Shown here: positions 1 through 4,877 of the stretch, one piece after another
How positions within the stretch are numbered: position 1 is the stretch's first letter
Layout: every line of letters begins with the position of its first letter
Source: an uncultured Porphyromonadaceae bacterium
GTDB lineage: Bacteria > Bacteroidota > Bacteroidia > Bacteroidales > Muribaculaceae
Assembly (NCBI GenBank): GCA_947176615.1
Contig: CAMWRO010000171.1
Coordinates: 1 to 6,451, forward strand
Reading direction: 5' to 3'
Length of the DNA stretch: 6,451 nt
Program-made: the position numbers and the translations under genes
Notes under the pieces: model-generated
The model's input: the letters and a program-made list of their open reading frames with translations, nothing else
The model's database searches: none
What the model was told of the DNA's origin: nothing

Positions 1-955
1 GATAGGGGGTCTCGGTGCTCCACAACCGGGCGTTTTTCACGTCAAGGCGCGGCAGCGTGACCTTATTGACACCCGAGGCGATGTCGAGGCGCTTGCTCTT
101 TGAGGCCACTTTCTTGCCGTCGGCATCGAAAAGCGCGGCATCGACGGTGACAGCCTCGGCCGACCCGAAGTTGTTGAGGTCGACATCCACATTCAACATA
201 CCGTTCTTATACTTGCCGTCGAGGTCGGGACGGGCGAAAAAGTCCTGTATCCTCACACCACCGTCGGTCGAATACAGATAGACGTTGCGGTCAAGGCCCG
301 AAAGCCGCCAGAAGTCCTGATCTTCGAGATAGGAACCATCGGTCCAGCGGTAAGCCTCCACGGCAATCTCGTTTTTGCCCGGCTTGACATACTTGGTTAT
401 GTCCCATTCGGCGGGATTCTTGGTGCTCTGCGCATAACCCACCTTCTCGCCGTTGACCCACACATACATACCGGCGGTCGCGCCGTCAAAGTGGACATAT
501 ATGCGGCGGCCGTCCCACGACTGCGGGATGTCAAACGAGCGTTTGTAGCTCCCGACGGGATTGTCCTCGTGGGGGATATAAGGCTGGTTGCGGGGGAAGG
601 GGTAGACCGTGTTGGTATAGATGGGGACACCGTAACCCTCCATTTCCCAGTTGCTCGGGACAGTAATTTCGTCCCACCCCGAGAGGTTGTAGCCGTTTTT
701 GTAGAAATCGGCGGGACGGTCAGCAGGCTTGGCGACCCACTTGAACTTCCATTTGCCGTTAAGGTCGATGACATAGGGCGACGCGGCATGGTTGCCCTTC
801 AGCGCGTCGGCAGCCGACGGATAAGGATAGGCCGTGGCGCGGGGATACTCGCGGTTGACGGCGAAAACACCGGGATTTTCCCAGTCGGGAGTGGCCGCGA
901 CGGCACATCCCGCCGCCGCGAGACCGATAAGCGAAATGATGAATGATTTTTTCAT
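1..955 (-). CDS. Exported glycoside hydrolase family 2 protein (beta-galactosidase-like), N-terminal 318 codons, 3' end outside window
   Basis: The minus strand is open from an ATG at 955 to the left edge, giving 318 codons of a family whose members usually exceed 1000 residues, so the catalytic barrel is not in view. Residues 1-20 form a signal peptide (MKKSFIISLIGLAAAG, then C17), with likely cleavage after AVA; Cys17 makes a lipoprotein possible but the lipobox is poor. Residues about 60-230 are the GH2 sugar-binding domain: VPSNWEMEGYG (99-109), a VNGEKVGYAQ stretch (167-176) and the hallmark RWTDGSYLEDQDFWRLSG (203-220). These match the LacZ regions containing the substrate-contacting Asn and Asp. 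Residues from about 235 begin the first immunoglobulin-like domain. The family hydrolyses terminal beta-galactosides or related glycosides; in Bacteroidales such enzymes are usually periplasmic and serve glycan breakdown. The exact substrate cannot be told from this part. It has its own promoter at 1001-1032. Confidence 0.93.
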   Translation of the reverse strand, partial: MKKSFIISLIGLAAAGCAVAATPDWENPGVFAVNREYPRATAYPYPSAADALKGNHAASPYVIDLNGKWKFKWVAKPADRPADFYKNGYNLSGWDEITVPSNWEMEGYGVPIYTNTVYPFPRNQPYIPHEDNPVGSYKRSFDIPQSWDGRRIYVHFDGATAGMYVWVNGEKVGYAQSTKNPAEWDITKYVKPGKNEIAVEAYRWTDGSYLEDQDFWRLSGLDRNVYLYSTDGGVRIQDFFARPDLDGKYKNGMLNVDVDLNNFGSAEAVTVDAALFDADGKKVASKSKRLDIASGVNKVTLPRLDVKNARLWSTETPY

Positions 956-1000
956 ATATTTAAGGTTATGATTCTGCTGTGATAATGTGATTAATACGTT

Positions 1001-1032
1001 CAAAGATACTACTTACCCCACTAACAATCAAG
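1001..1032 (-). promoter_or_regulatory. Bacteroidetes-type promoter of the GH2 gene
   Basis: Read on the minus strand, the -7 box TATCTTTG (1008 to 1001) fits TAnnTTTG exactly, and CTTG (1032 to 1029) supplies a TTG -33 element 20 bases upstream. Transcription should begin near 994, leaving a leader of about 39 bases before the ATG at 955. The leader has no Shine-Dalgarno sequence, as is normal in this phylum. Confidence 0.75.
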
Positions 1033-1034
1033 TT

Positions 1035-1079
1035 AAAAAAGCCAAAATGCACGATTTGCGACCAAATATGGTCATTTTG
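1035..1079 (-). terminator. Probable intrinsic terminator of the DMT transporter gene
   Basis: On the minus strand CAAAATG (1079-1073) can pair with CATTTTG (1049-1043). An alternative inner hairpin GACCA/TGGTC lies at 1060-1073, and six T residues follow at 1040-1035. The hairpin begins inside the stop codon region of the transporter gene, and the next promoter starts immediately after it. The long loop of the outer stem lowers certainty. Confidence 0.5.
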
Positions 1080-1989
1080 TCCCTATCCACAGACAGGCCA
1101 TGCCGAGAAACACGAGCGCGAGGTCGACAGCCTTGGAGCGCAGGTTTTTCTCGCGGAACAGCATCGCGCCACACATGAACGACACCAGTACGCTGCCGCG
1201 GCGCACCATCGACACGACCGAAATCATCGCTTCGGGGAAGGTCAGGGCATAGAAATAGACAAAGTCGGCCATTGTCAGGAATATGCTTATAAACACGATA
1301 CTCCACCGCCATTTCATCGCCGCCGACCGCTTGCGCTGCGGCATCCAGACAATCAGCAGCACCATCCCCATCATTATGCACTGATAGATGTTGTACCACC
1401 CCTGCACGGCCATCTTGTTGATTCCCGCGCCACCGGTCTCGACGGGACTCATCAGATATTTGTCATATAGACCGCTTGCCGCCCCGAGCGCGGCGGCTGC
1501 GACGAGAAAATAAATCCACTTGTTGTGGGAAAAGTTGATTCCCTCCTTCTTGCCGCTGCGGCTCATCAGATAAAACGACAGAATGCCGAGCGCGACACCG
1601 GCCCACTGCCACGCGTTCAGCTCCTCGCCGAAGATCAGCAGCGCGCCGACAAGCGTCATCAGCGGCCGCGTGGCATTGATCGGCCCGACCGTAGTCAGCG
1701 GCAGATTCTTCATGGCGAAATAGCCGAGAATCCACGACGACAACACGATGACCGCCTTGAGGATGATAAACCGGTGGTCGTCCCACGTCGGCGACGGGAC
1801 ATGAAATGTTGACCCGGCGGGAATATAACCTTTCCACGACAGCACTATCAGCGGGACGAAAAACAAGCTGCAAAACAGCGTGTTGAGAAACAGGATGGGG
1901 ATGACGGCATTGTCACGCAGCGAATGTTTCTTGCATGCGTCATAAAATCCGAGCAATGCCGCCGACAGAAATGCGAGAGCAATCCACAT
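1072..1989 (-). CDS. EamA/DMT-superfamily membrane transporter
   Basis: A 305-residue, strongly hydrophobic protein with about ten predicted membrane helices, the usual size and layout of drug/metabolite transporters built from two EamA repeats. The first helix is MWIALAFLSAALLGFYDA. The first repeat ends with GEELNAWQWAGVALGILSFYLMSR, and a matching element ends the second repeat (REKNLRSKAVDLALVFLGMACLWIG); the recurring Glu before the last helix of each half is typical of EamA. It should act in the inner membrane as an exporter or importer of small molecules; the substrate cannot be predicted. The start at 1989 is preferred. The frame stays open to an ATG at 2061, but those 24 extra codons are encoded by low-complexity AT-rich repeat DNA and would put an odd peptide before the first helix. 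No clear promoter lies directly upstream, so readthrough from rplS is possible. Confidence 0.85.
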   Translation of the reverse strand: MWIALAFLSAALLGFYDACKKHSLRDNAVIPILFLNTLFCSLFFVPLIVLSWKGYIPAGSTFHVPSPTWDDHRFIILKAVIVLSSWILGYFAMKNLPLTTVGPINATRPLMTLVGALLIFGEELNAWQWAGVALGILSFYLMSRSGKKEGINFSHNKWIYFLVAAAALGAASGLYDKYLMSPVETGGAGINKMAVQGWYNIYQCIMMGMVLLIVWMPQRKRSAAMKWRWSIVFISIFLTMADFVYFYALTFPEAMISVVSMVRRGSVLVSFMCGAMLFREKNLRSKAVDLALVFLGMACLWIGTK

Positions 1990-1994
1990 GGGGG

Positions 1995-2027
1995 AATTGA
2001 GAATGGAGAATTGACAATTGAAAATTG
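1995..2027. repeat. Low-complexity AATTG-rich repeat
   Basis: This stretch consists of loosely repeated AATTG/GAATTG-like words (AATTGAGAATGGAGAATTG, then ACAATTGAAAATTG). Such tracts are common between genes in Bacteroidales and often create spurious in-frame extensions such as the NCQFSILNSP peptide seen here on the minus strand upstream of the transporter start. Confidence 0.6.
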
Positions 2028-2047
2028 CGGAACCTATATAAACAAGC

Positions 2048-2093
2048 AATGCATAATTCACAGCCGAAACCGGTCAATTGTGAATTATGCATT
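2048..2093. repeat. 14-bp perfect inverted repeat between rplS and the transporter gene
   Basis: AATGCATAATTCAC (2048-2061) and GTGAATTATGCATT (2080-2093) are perfect reverse complements separated by 18 bases; one more A-T pair can form inside. It lies about 40 bases past the rplS stop and could stop or stabilise the rplS transcript, but there is no T-tract, so a plain intergenic palindrome is equally likely. Confidence 0.65.
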
Positions 2094-2134
2094 ATGACTT
2101 ATGCACTTGCATAACGCTTGCGCAGGAAGCAAAA

Positions 2135-2485
2135 TTACTTCACGCGGCGTTCTTTGATGCGGGCCTTCTTGCCGGTGAGGTTGCGAAGGTAGTACAGCTT
2201 GGCGCGACGCACTTTACCATACTTGTTGACAGTGATTGAGTCGATAAAGGGCGACTCGATGGGGAAGATACGCTCAACACCGATGTTGTCGCTCATCTTG
2301 CGCACGGTGAAACGTTTCTTGCTGCCTTCACCCGAGATGCGGATAACCACGCCACGGTACTGCTGGATACGCTCCTTGTTACCTTCCTTGATGCGGTAAG
2401 CCACGGTGATGGTGTCGCCGGGCTGGAAATCGGGATGCTGCTTGCCGGTTGCAAATGCTTCTTCGGCAACTTTGATTAAATCCAT
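2135..2485 (-). CDS. rplS: 50S ribosomal protein L19
   Basis: A 116-residue basic protein of the normal bacterial L19 length. It starts MDLIKVAEEAF, carries the central PGDTITVAYRIKEGNKERIQQYRGVVI core, and ends with the family signature VNKYGKVRRAKLYYLR followed by LTGKKARIKERRVK. L19 sits at the interface of the 30S and 50S subunits. The start at 2485 is chosen because L19 homologues begin with this segment; the 18 additional codons up to 2539 lie in the AT-rich leader and do not resemble L19. A perfect promoter lies upstream and gives a leader of about 75 bases that includes the 12-bp palindrome AATGTTAACATT (2504-2515). The usual bacterial neighbours trmD, rimM and rpsP are absent, so it appears to be transcribed alone or with the transporter gene. 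Confidence 0.98.
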   Translation of the reverse strand: MDLIKVAEEAFATGKQHPDFQPGDTITVAYRIKEGNKERIQQYRGVVIRISGEGSKKRFTVRKMSDNIGVERIFPIESPFIDSITVNKYGKVRRAKLYYLRNLTGKKARIKERRVK

Positions 2486-2567
2486 TTTGATAATGATTAT
2501 TAAAATGTTAACATTACTCGCAATATAAACAAGCTGCATGTCTTGCCAGAGATTGCGAAACCGGCTG

Positions 2568-2598
2568 CAAAGGTAACACTTTTTTCCTACATCTCAAA
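2568..2598 (-). promoter_or_regulatory. Promoter of rplS
   Basis: On the minus strand TTTG (2598-2595) and TACCTTTG (2575-2568) are separated by 19 bases, an exact match to the Bacteroidetes TTTG-N19-TAnnTTTG promoter. Transcription would begin near 2561, about 75 bases before the rplS ATG. Confidence 0.85.
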
Positions 2599-2669
2599 AC
2601 AACAGGCGGTTAAAAATCACCCGCCCCGATTGGTTTTAGCCAAAAGAAAGCTCATATCCTTTGTGCATC

Positions 2670-2727
2670 TGCAATCTGACAAGATTGCATCCTTGAATAG
2701 CCGTAGGTTGCCTTGCGCAACCTACGG
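2670..2727 (-). repeat. Hairpin repeat, inverted copy (unit 0)
   Basis: Two perfect hairpins lie close together: TGCAATCT-GACA-AGATTGCA (2670-2689) and CCGTAGGTTGC-CTTGC-GCAACCTACGG (2701-2727). The box GAATAGCCG (2695-2703) joins them. The same order (small hairpin, GAATAGCCG, larger GGTTGC hairpin) appears on the other strand in the two copies further right, so this is an inverted and diverged member of the same repeat family. Confidence 0.75.
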
Positions 2728-2750
2728 TAGATTAACGAATTAAAAATAAA

Positions 2751-2889
2751 ATCTGTAAAGATTTTTCATGATGCGACATGATTGAAAAATCTTTACAGAT
2801 TTATTTATTATATGACATGCTTCCGGGGGTTGCGAAATCGCAACCCCCGGCTATTCAAAGAATAATCCTTACGGATTAAATATTACTCG
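2751..2889 (+). repeat. Hairpin repeat, direct copy 1
   Basis: It opens with an 18-bp perfect stem (2751-2768 with 2783-2800, beginning ATCTGTAAAGATTTTTCA) around a 14-base loop. TTATTTATTATATGACATGC follows, then a 13-bp perfect GC-rich hairpin (2823-2850, CCGGGGGTTGCGA arm). After the CGGCTATTC box (2848-2856) comes a small hairpin AATCC-TTAC-GGATT (2864-2877). The unit recurs exactly 190 bp to the right with about nine substitutions in the first 90 positions. Bases 2890-2940 between the copies hold a further small hairpin CAAAAC-TTA-GTTTTG (2893-2907). No open frame of interest crosses it. Confidence 0.85.
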
Positions 2890-2940
2890 GGACAAAACTT
2901 AGTTTTGCAACACCCTCGGAAAAGAACACCTGCATATCGA

Positions 2941-3081
2941 ATCTGTAAAGATTCTTCAAGATGCGACGTGATTGAAAAATCTTTACCGATTTATTTATTA
3001 TATGACGTGTTTCCGTGGGTTGCAAAACCGCACCCCCACGGCTATTCATGGAATAATCCTTGCATACTAAATAAGTGCTCG
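2941..3081 (+). repeat. Hairpin repeat, direct copy 2
   Basis: A diverged copy of the unit at 2751. The first stem (2941-2958 with 2973-2990) carries two mismatches. The second hairpin (3013-3041) has the outer arm CCGTGGG paired with CCCACGG and an irregular inner part. CGGCTATTC recurs at 3039-3047. Divergence rises after about 3048. The copy ends some 60 bases before the plus-strand promoter at 3140. Confidence 0.8.
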
Positions 3082-3139
3082 GCGAGGACCAATATTAAGG
3101 TCGCATAAGCAACAATCGTTGTTTTTTAACCTTTTTTAA

Positions 3140-3170
3140 TTTGCGCTGAACTATAGATTTTGTATCTTTG
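3140..3170 (+). promoter_or_regulatory. Strong Bacteroidetes-type promoter facing right
   Basis: TTTG (3140-3143), 19 bases, then TATCTTTG (3163-3170): an exact TTTG-N19-TAnnTTTG promoter in AT-rich DNA. Transcription should begin near 3177. The first supported start codon downstream is the GTG at 3623, so the product is either an RNA of its own or a leader of about 450 bases on the HTH gene. Confidence 0.8.
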
Positions 3171-3622
3171 CAACAACTTTCAAAGTTTATCGTCCGTCAC
3201 AGAACCGTTAACGGATTCTATAATTCGGGCGGAAACCTCCTGCGGGGACGGCCACGGCGACGGGGCCGCTACGATGGAATAGCCTGATCGGCAAGCAGTG
3301 TTTCCGCAGCCGCCATCCGCGAGATGTCGGCAACCGCTTTTGACTCCGGGTCTGTGATTCCCTGCCAGACAGTCATTTGAGGCACCCCGTGTTTCAGATT
3401 AACATAGTCAAGAATAGAATAAAAAGTTATTGCTTTAGACCCCGTTAGAACAACCAATTAACCGACATATCGCAACCGCTCGTCAGGGACTATGCTCCCG
3501 ATGCATTTGCCGCGTCAGGCAAATGCCACGCTTGGATATTTATCGTTATTTCACGGGTCTTTATTCTATTTCTTCTTGTTGATCGTGCAACTGCCCGTTG
3601 CACCGCCTCCCGCCCCCACGAA
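3171..3622 (+). other. Non-coding stretch, possible structured leader or small RNA
   Basis: No convincing protein gene is seen in these 450 bases. Potential structure exists: GCGGAAAC (3229-3236) can pair with GTTTCCGC (3300-3307) around an inner CGGCC/GGCCG hairpin (3249-3268). CTGCGG (3240-3245) can pair instead with CCGCAG (3304-3309). A perfect 9-bp hairpin GCATTTGCC/GGCAAATGC lies at 3503-3526, and a perfect 7-bp hairpin GTGCAAC/GTTGCAC at 3585-3603 ends 19 bases before the GTG start. No known RNA family was recognised, and no T-tract marks a transcript end. Confidence 0.4.
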
Positions 3623-3871
3623 GTGAGACACATAGGCAAAGCAATCAAAGAAGTTTTTGACCGCCAGCCGCGCAGTTGCACGGCCACATGGTTTGCCCGG
3701 CAGATCAACTGCCACCGGGCCAATGTCTATGACATCTTCTCGCGTCCATCAATTGACTGCGAGTTGCTTGAACGCATTTCCACAGCCCTTAACCACAACT
3801 TTTTCCTCGATCTCGCCGACGACATGCAACGCGAGACCGACTATGCCGGCCATCCCCCGCCTTCGGGATAG
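3623..3871 (+). CDS. Small Bacteroidetes-type helix-turn-helix protein
   Basis: An 82-residue protein with the pattern of a short XRE/Cro-like family common in Bacteroidetes: an HIGKAIKEVFDRQ opening, a helix-turn-helix at about residues 22-45 (WFARQINCHRANVYDIFSRP), then SIDCELLERISTALNHNFFLDL. It probably binds DNA as a regulator; no enzymatic part is present. The start is GTG at 3623, because relatives begin just before HIGK and no ATG is in frame upstream; the frame is open back to 3449 without a usual start codon. The last residues (DYAGHPPPSG) look like an unstructured tail. It lies just before a nested inverted repeat that could be its operator, and 151 bases before a five-gene cluster that it may control. 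Confidence 0.8.
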   Translation: MRHIGKAIKEVFDRQPRSCTATWFARQINCHRANVYDIFSRPSIDCELLERISTALNHNFFLDLADDMQRETDYAGHPPPSG

Positions 3872-3875
3872 CAGC

Positions 3876-3912
3876 GACACAAAGTGTCTAACAAAATACG
3901 ACACTTTGTGTC
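3876..3912. promoter_or_regulatory. Nested inverted repeat, operator-like
   Basis: GACACAAAGTGTC (3876-3888) and GACACTTTGTGTC (3900-3912) are exact reverse complements 11 bases apart, and each is itself a GACAC/GTGTC palindrome with a three-base centre, giving four half-sites. It begins five bases after the HTH gene stop. There is no T-tract after it, which favours a protein-binding site over a terminator, though a hairpin at the mRNA end remains possible. Confidence 0.55.
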
Positions 3913-3978
3913 AGAATATCCTACAACGAGTCTGAAATCATCCTACATAGTTTCGACGGTTTTTAGACTCCATCTAAT

Positions 3979-3986
3979 TAACTTTG
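3979..3986 (+). promoter_or_regulatory. -7 box of the promoter for the five-gene cluster
   Basis: TAACTTTG matches TAnnTTTG. No TTTG is found at the expected distance upstream, so the -33 element is weak or replaced by an activator; the direct repeat ATCCTACA at 3918-3925 and 3940-3947 (22-bp period) lies in the place an activator could use. Transcription would begin near 3993, about 30 bases before the ATG at 4023. Confidence 0.6.
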
Positions 3987-4022
3987 CAAATAAACATTAT
4001 TAACTCATAAATCTATTACACA

Positions 4023-4409
4023 ATGGCAAAAAAATCTGCAATTTCAGGAGAATACATTATCACCATCGAAGACTCAGGCACAGTGCGCGTGTGCAAAATT
4101 TATGACAACGTGAAGGCATCTCTCCGCGAGTGCGCCGAAGCCAAAGGTTTTGAATATGACCCCAATTGGACAACACAGCAATTCGGTTCCAAGCTGATTA
4201 AGGCATTCGGCGAAGGCAAGGTGGCCGAAATCGGCGAATACACTATCGTAAAGCGTGACAGCGGCTCGATTGAGTCATATCGCACTTATGCCAACACCCT
4301 CGGCGCACTCCGCGAAATCGCCGCCCAAGTGGGTTTCACCATCAATGAGAAATCCAATACCCGCCAAAACGGCTCAAAACTTGTCGATTTCATTAACGGA
4401 AGCAAGTAA
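4023..4409 (+). CDS. Uncharacterised protein of two tandem 62-residue repeats
   Basis: The 128-residue protein is an internal duplication with an exact 62-residue period and no gaps: EY-I (10) matches EY-I (72), DSG (17) matches DSG (79), Y27 matches Y89, LRE (34) matches LRE (96), GF (42) matches GF (104), and GSKL (55) matches GSKL (117). By eye 20 of 53 aligned residues are identical, so the duplication is old. Each unit looks like a few beta strands (EYIITIEDSGTVRVCKIY) followed by two helices (the KASLRECAEAKGF region and QFGSKLIKAF), a small alpha/beta domain that could bind nucleic acid or protein. No catalytic motif, signal peptide or membrane segment is visible. The family is not recognised and no function is assigned. 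It is the first gene of the cluster; the next gene starts 15 bases after its stop. Confidence 0.85.
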   Translation: MAKKSAISGEYIITIEDSGTVRVCKIYDNVKASLRECAEAKGFEYDPNWTTQQFGSKLIKAFGEGKVAEIGEYTIVKRDSGSIESYRTYANTLGALREIAAQVGFTINEKSNTRQNGSKLVDFINGSK

Positions 4410-4424
4410 AACAGCAACGACTAT

Positions 4425-4877
4425 ATGAACCAGACCGACATTGATAAGATTCACAAGTTGATTTCTGCGCTGAACAGCAGAATCGATGATCTTGAGGCTA
4501 AAATCAGCAAGCTCGACTCGGCAAGCTCAAAATCAGCTCCGGCAAGAGATGTAGAGGAGATTGTCGCAACAAAGGAGACCTCGTCCTCTTATTATTATAA
4601 AACGAACAAGGGACGTGTCGTTGAGCATACATGGTCGTGGGACCCTTCTTACAGCAGCGACTATCTTGCTAAATTAAAAAATGTTCTGATTGAAATCGGA
4701 GAGGAAGATCTGCTTAAAGGGACCGACGAGGCTGCTATTATGGAATGTGTGGCACGCCTACGGGCAAAAATGGGTGCCACCACACAATATGGAGTCTTTC
4801 TCCCCAACGGCATTACTCTTTGGGCAGACGGCAGGCTTCGTAGTGTTTCACCCACCAACAAAAATATTAAATTCTGA
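4425..4877 (+). CDS. Uncharacterised coiled-coil protein
   Basis: A 150-residue protein in three parts. Residues 4-31 form a coiled coil with hydrophobic positions I6, I9, L12/I13, L16, I20, L23, I27 and L30. A Ser/Lys-rich linker follows (about 32-60). The C-terminal part (about 62-142) has aromatic-rich HTWSWDPSYSSDY, a helical region around LAKLKNVLIEIGEEDLLKG and a likely beta hairpin YGVFLPNGITLWADGRL. No known family was recognised. The coiled coil suggests it forms oligomers or binds a partner. It sits 15 bases after the duplicated-domain gene, and its TGA stop shares one base with the ATG of the nuclease-like gene (TGATG), a sign of translational coupling and perhaps of a joint complex. 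Its AT-richer codons (the SSYYYKTNK stretch) differ somewhat from the more GC-rich nuclease gene that follows. Confidence 0.82.
   Translation: MNQTDIDKIHKLISALNSRIDDLEAKISKLDSASSKSAPARDVEEIVATKETSSSYYYKTNKGRVVEHTWSWDPSYSSDYLAKLKNVLIEIGEEDLLKGTDEAAIMECVARLRAKMGATTQYGVFLPNGITLWADGRLRSVSPTNKNIKF

Noticed and set aside
397..946. Open frames of 130 (minus) and 151 (plus) codons near the left end
   Set aside because: They lie in other frames over the GH2 gene, whose domain motifs read through the whole stretch.
2130..2137. Minus-strand CAAAATTA as a -7 box for the transporter gene
   Set aside because: It reads TAATTTTG, matching TAnnTTTG, but it overlaps the rplS stop codon, lies about 140 bases before the ATG and has no -33 partner at 19-21 bases.
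2670..3081. CRISPR array or integron attC sites
   Set aside because: The repeats are too long, too few and imperfect for CRISPR, with a 190-bp period and no spacers. The hairpins lack the recombination core sequences of attC sites, and there is no integrase or cas gene.
3170..3310. tmRNA, RNase P RNA, SRP RNA or 6S RNA after the strong promoter
   Set aside because: None of the conserved core sequences of these RNAs could be found; only generic hairpins are seen.
3269..3457. 62-codon minus-strand open frame starting with TTG
   Set aside because: It has no ATG near its start, no promoter, no family resemblance that I can see, and it lies antisense within the leader region. A remnant or chance frame is more likely.
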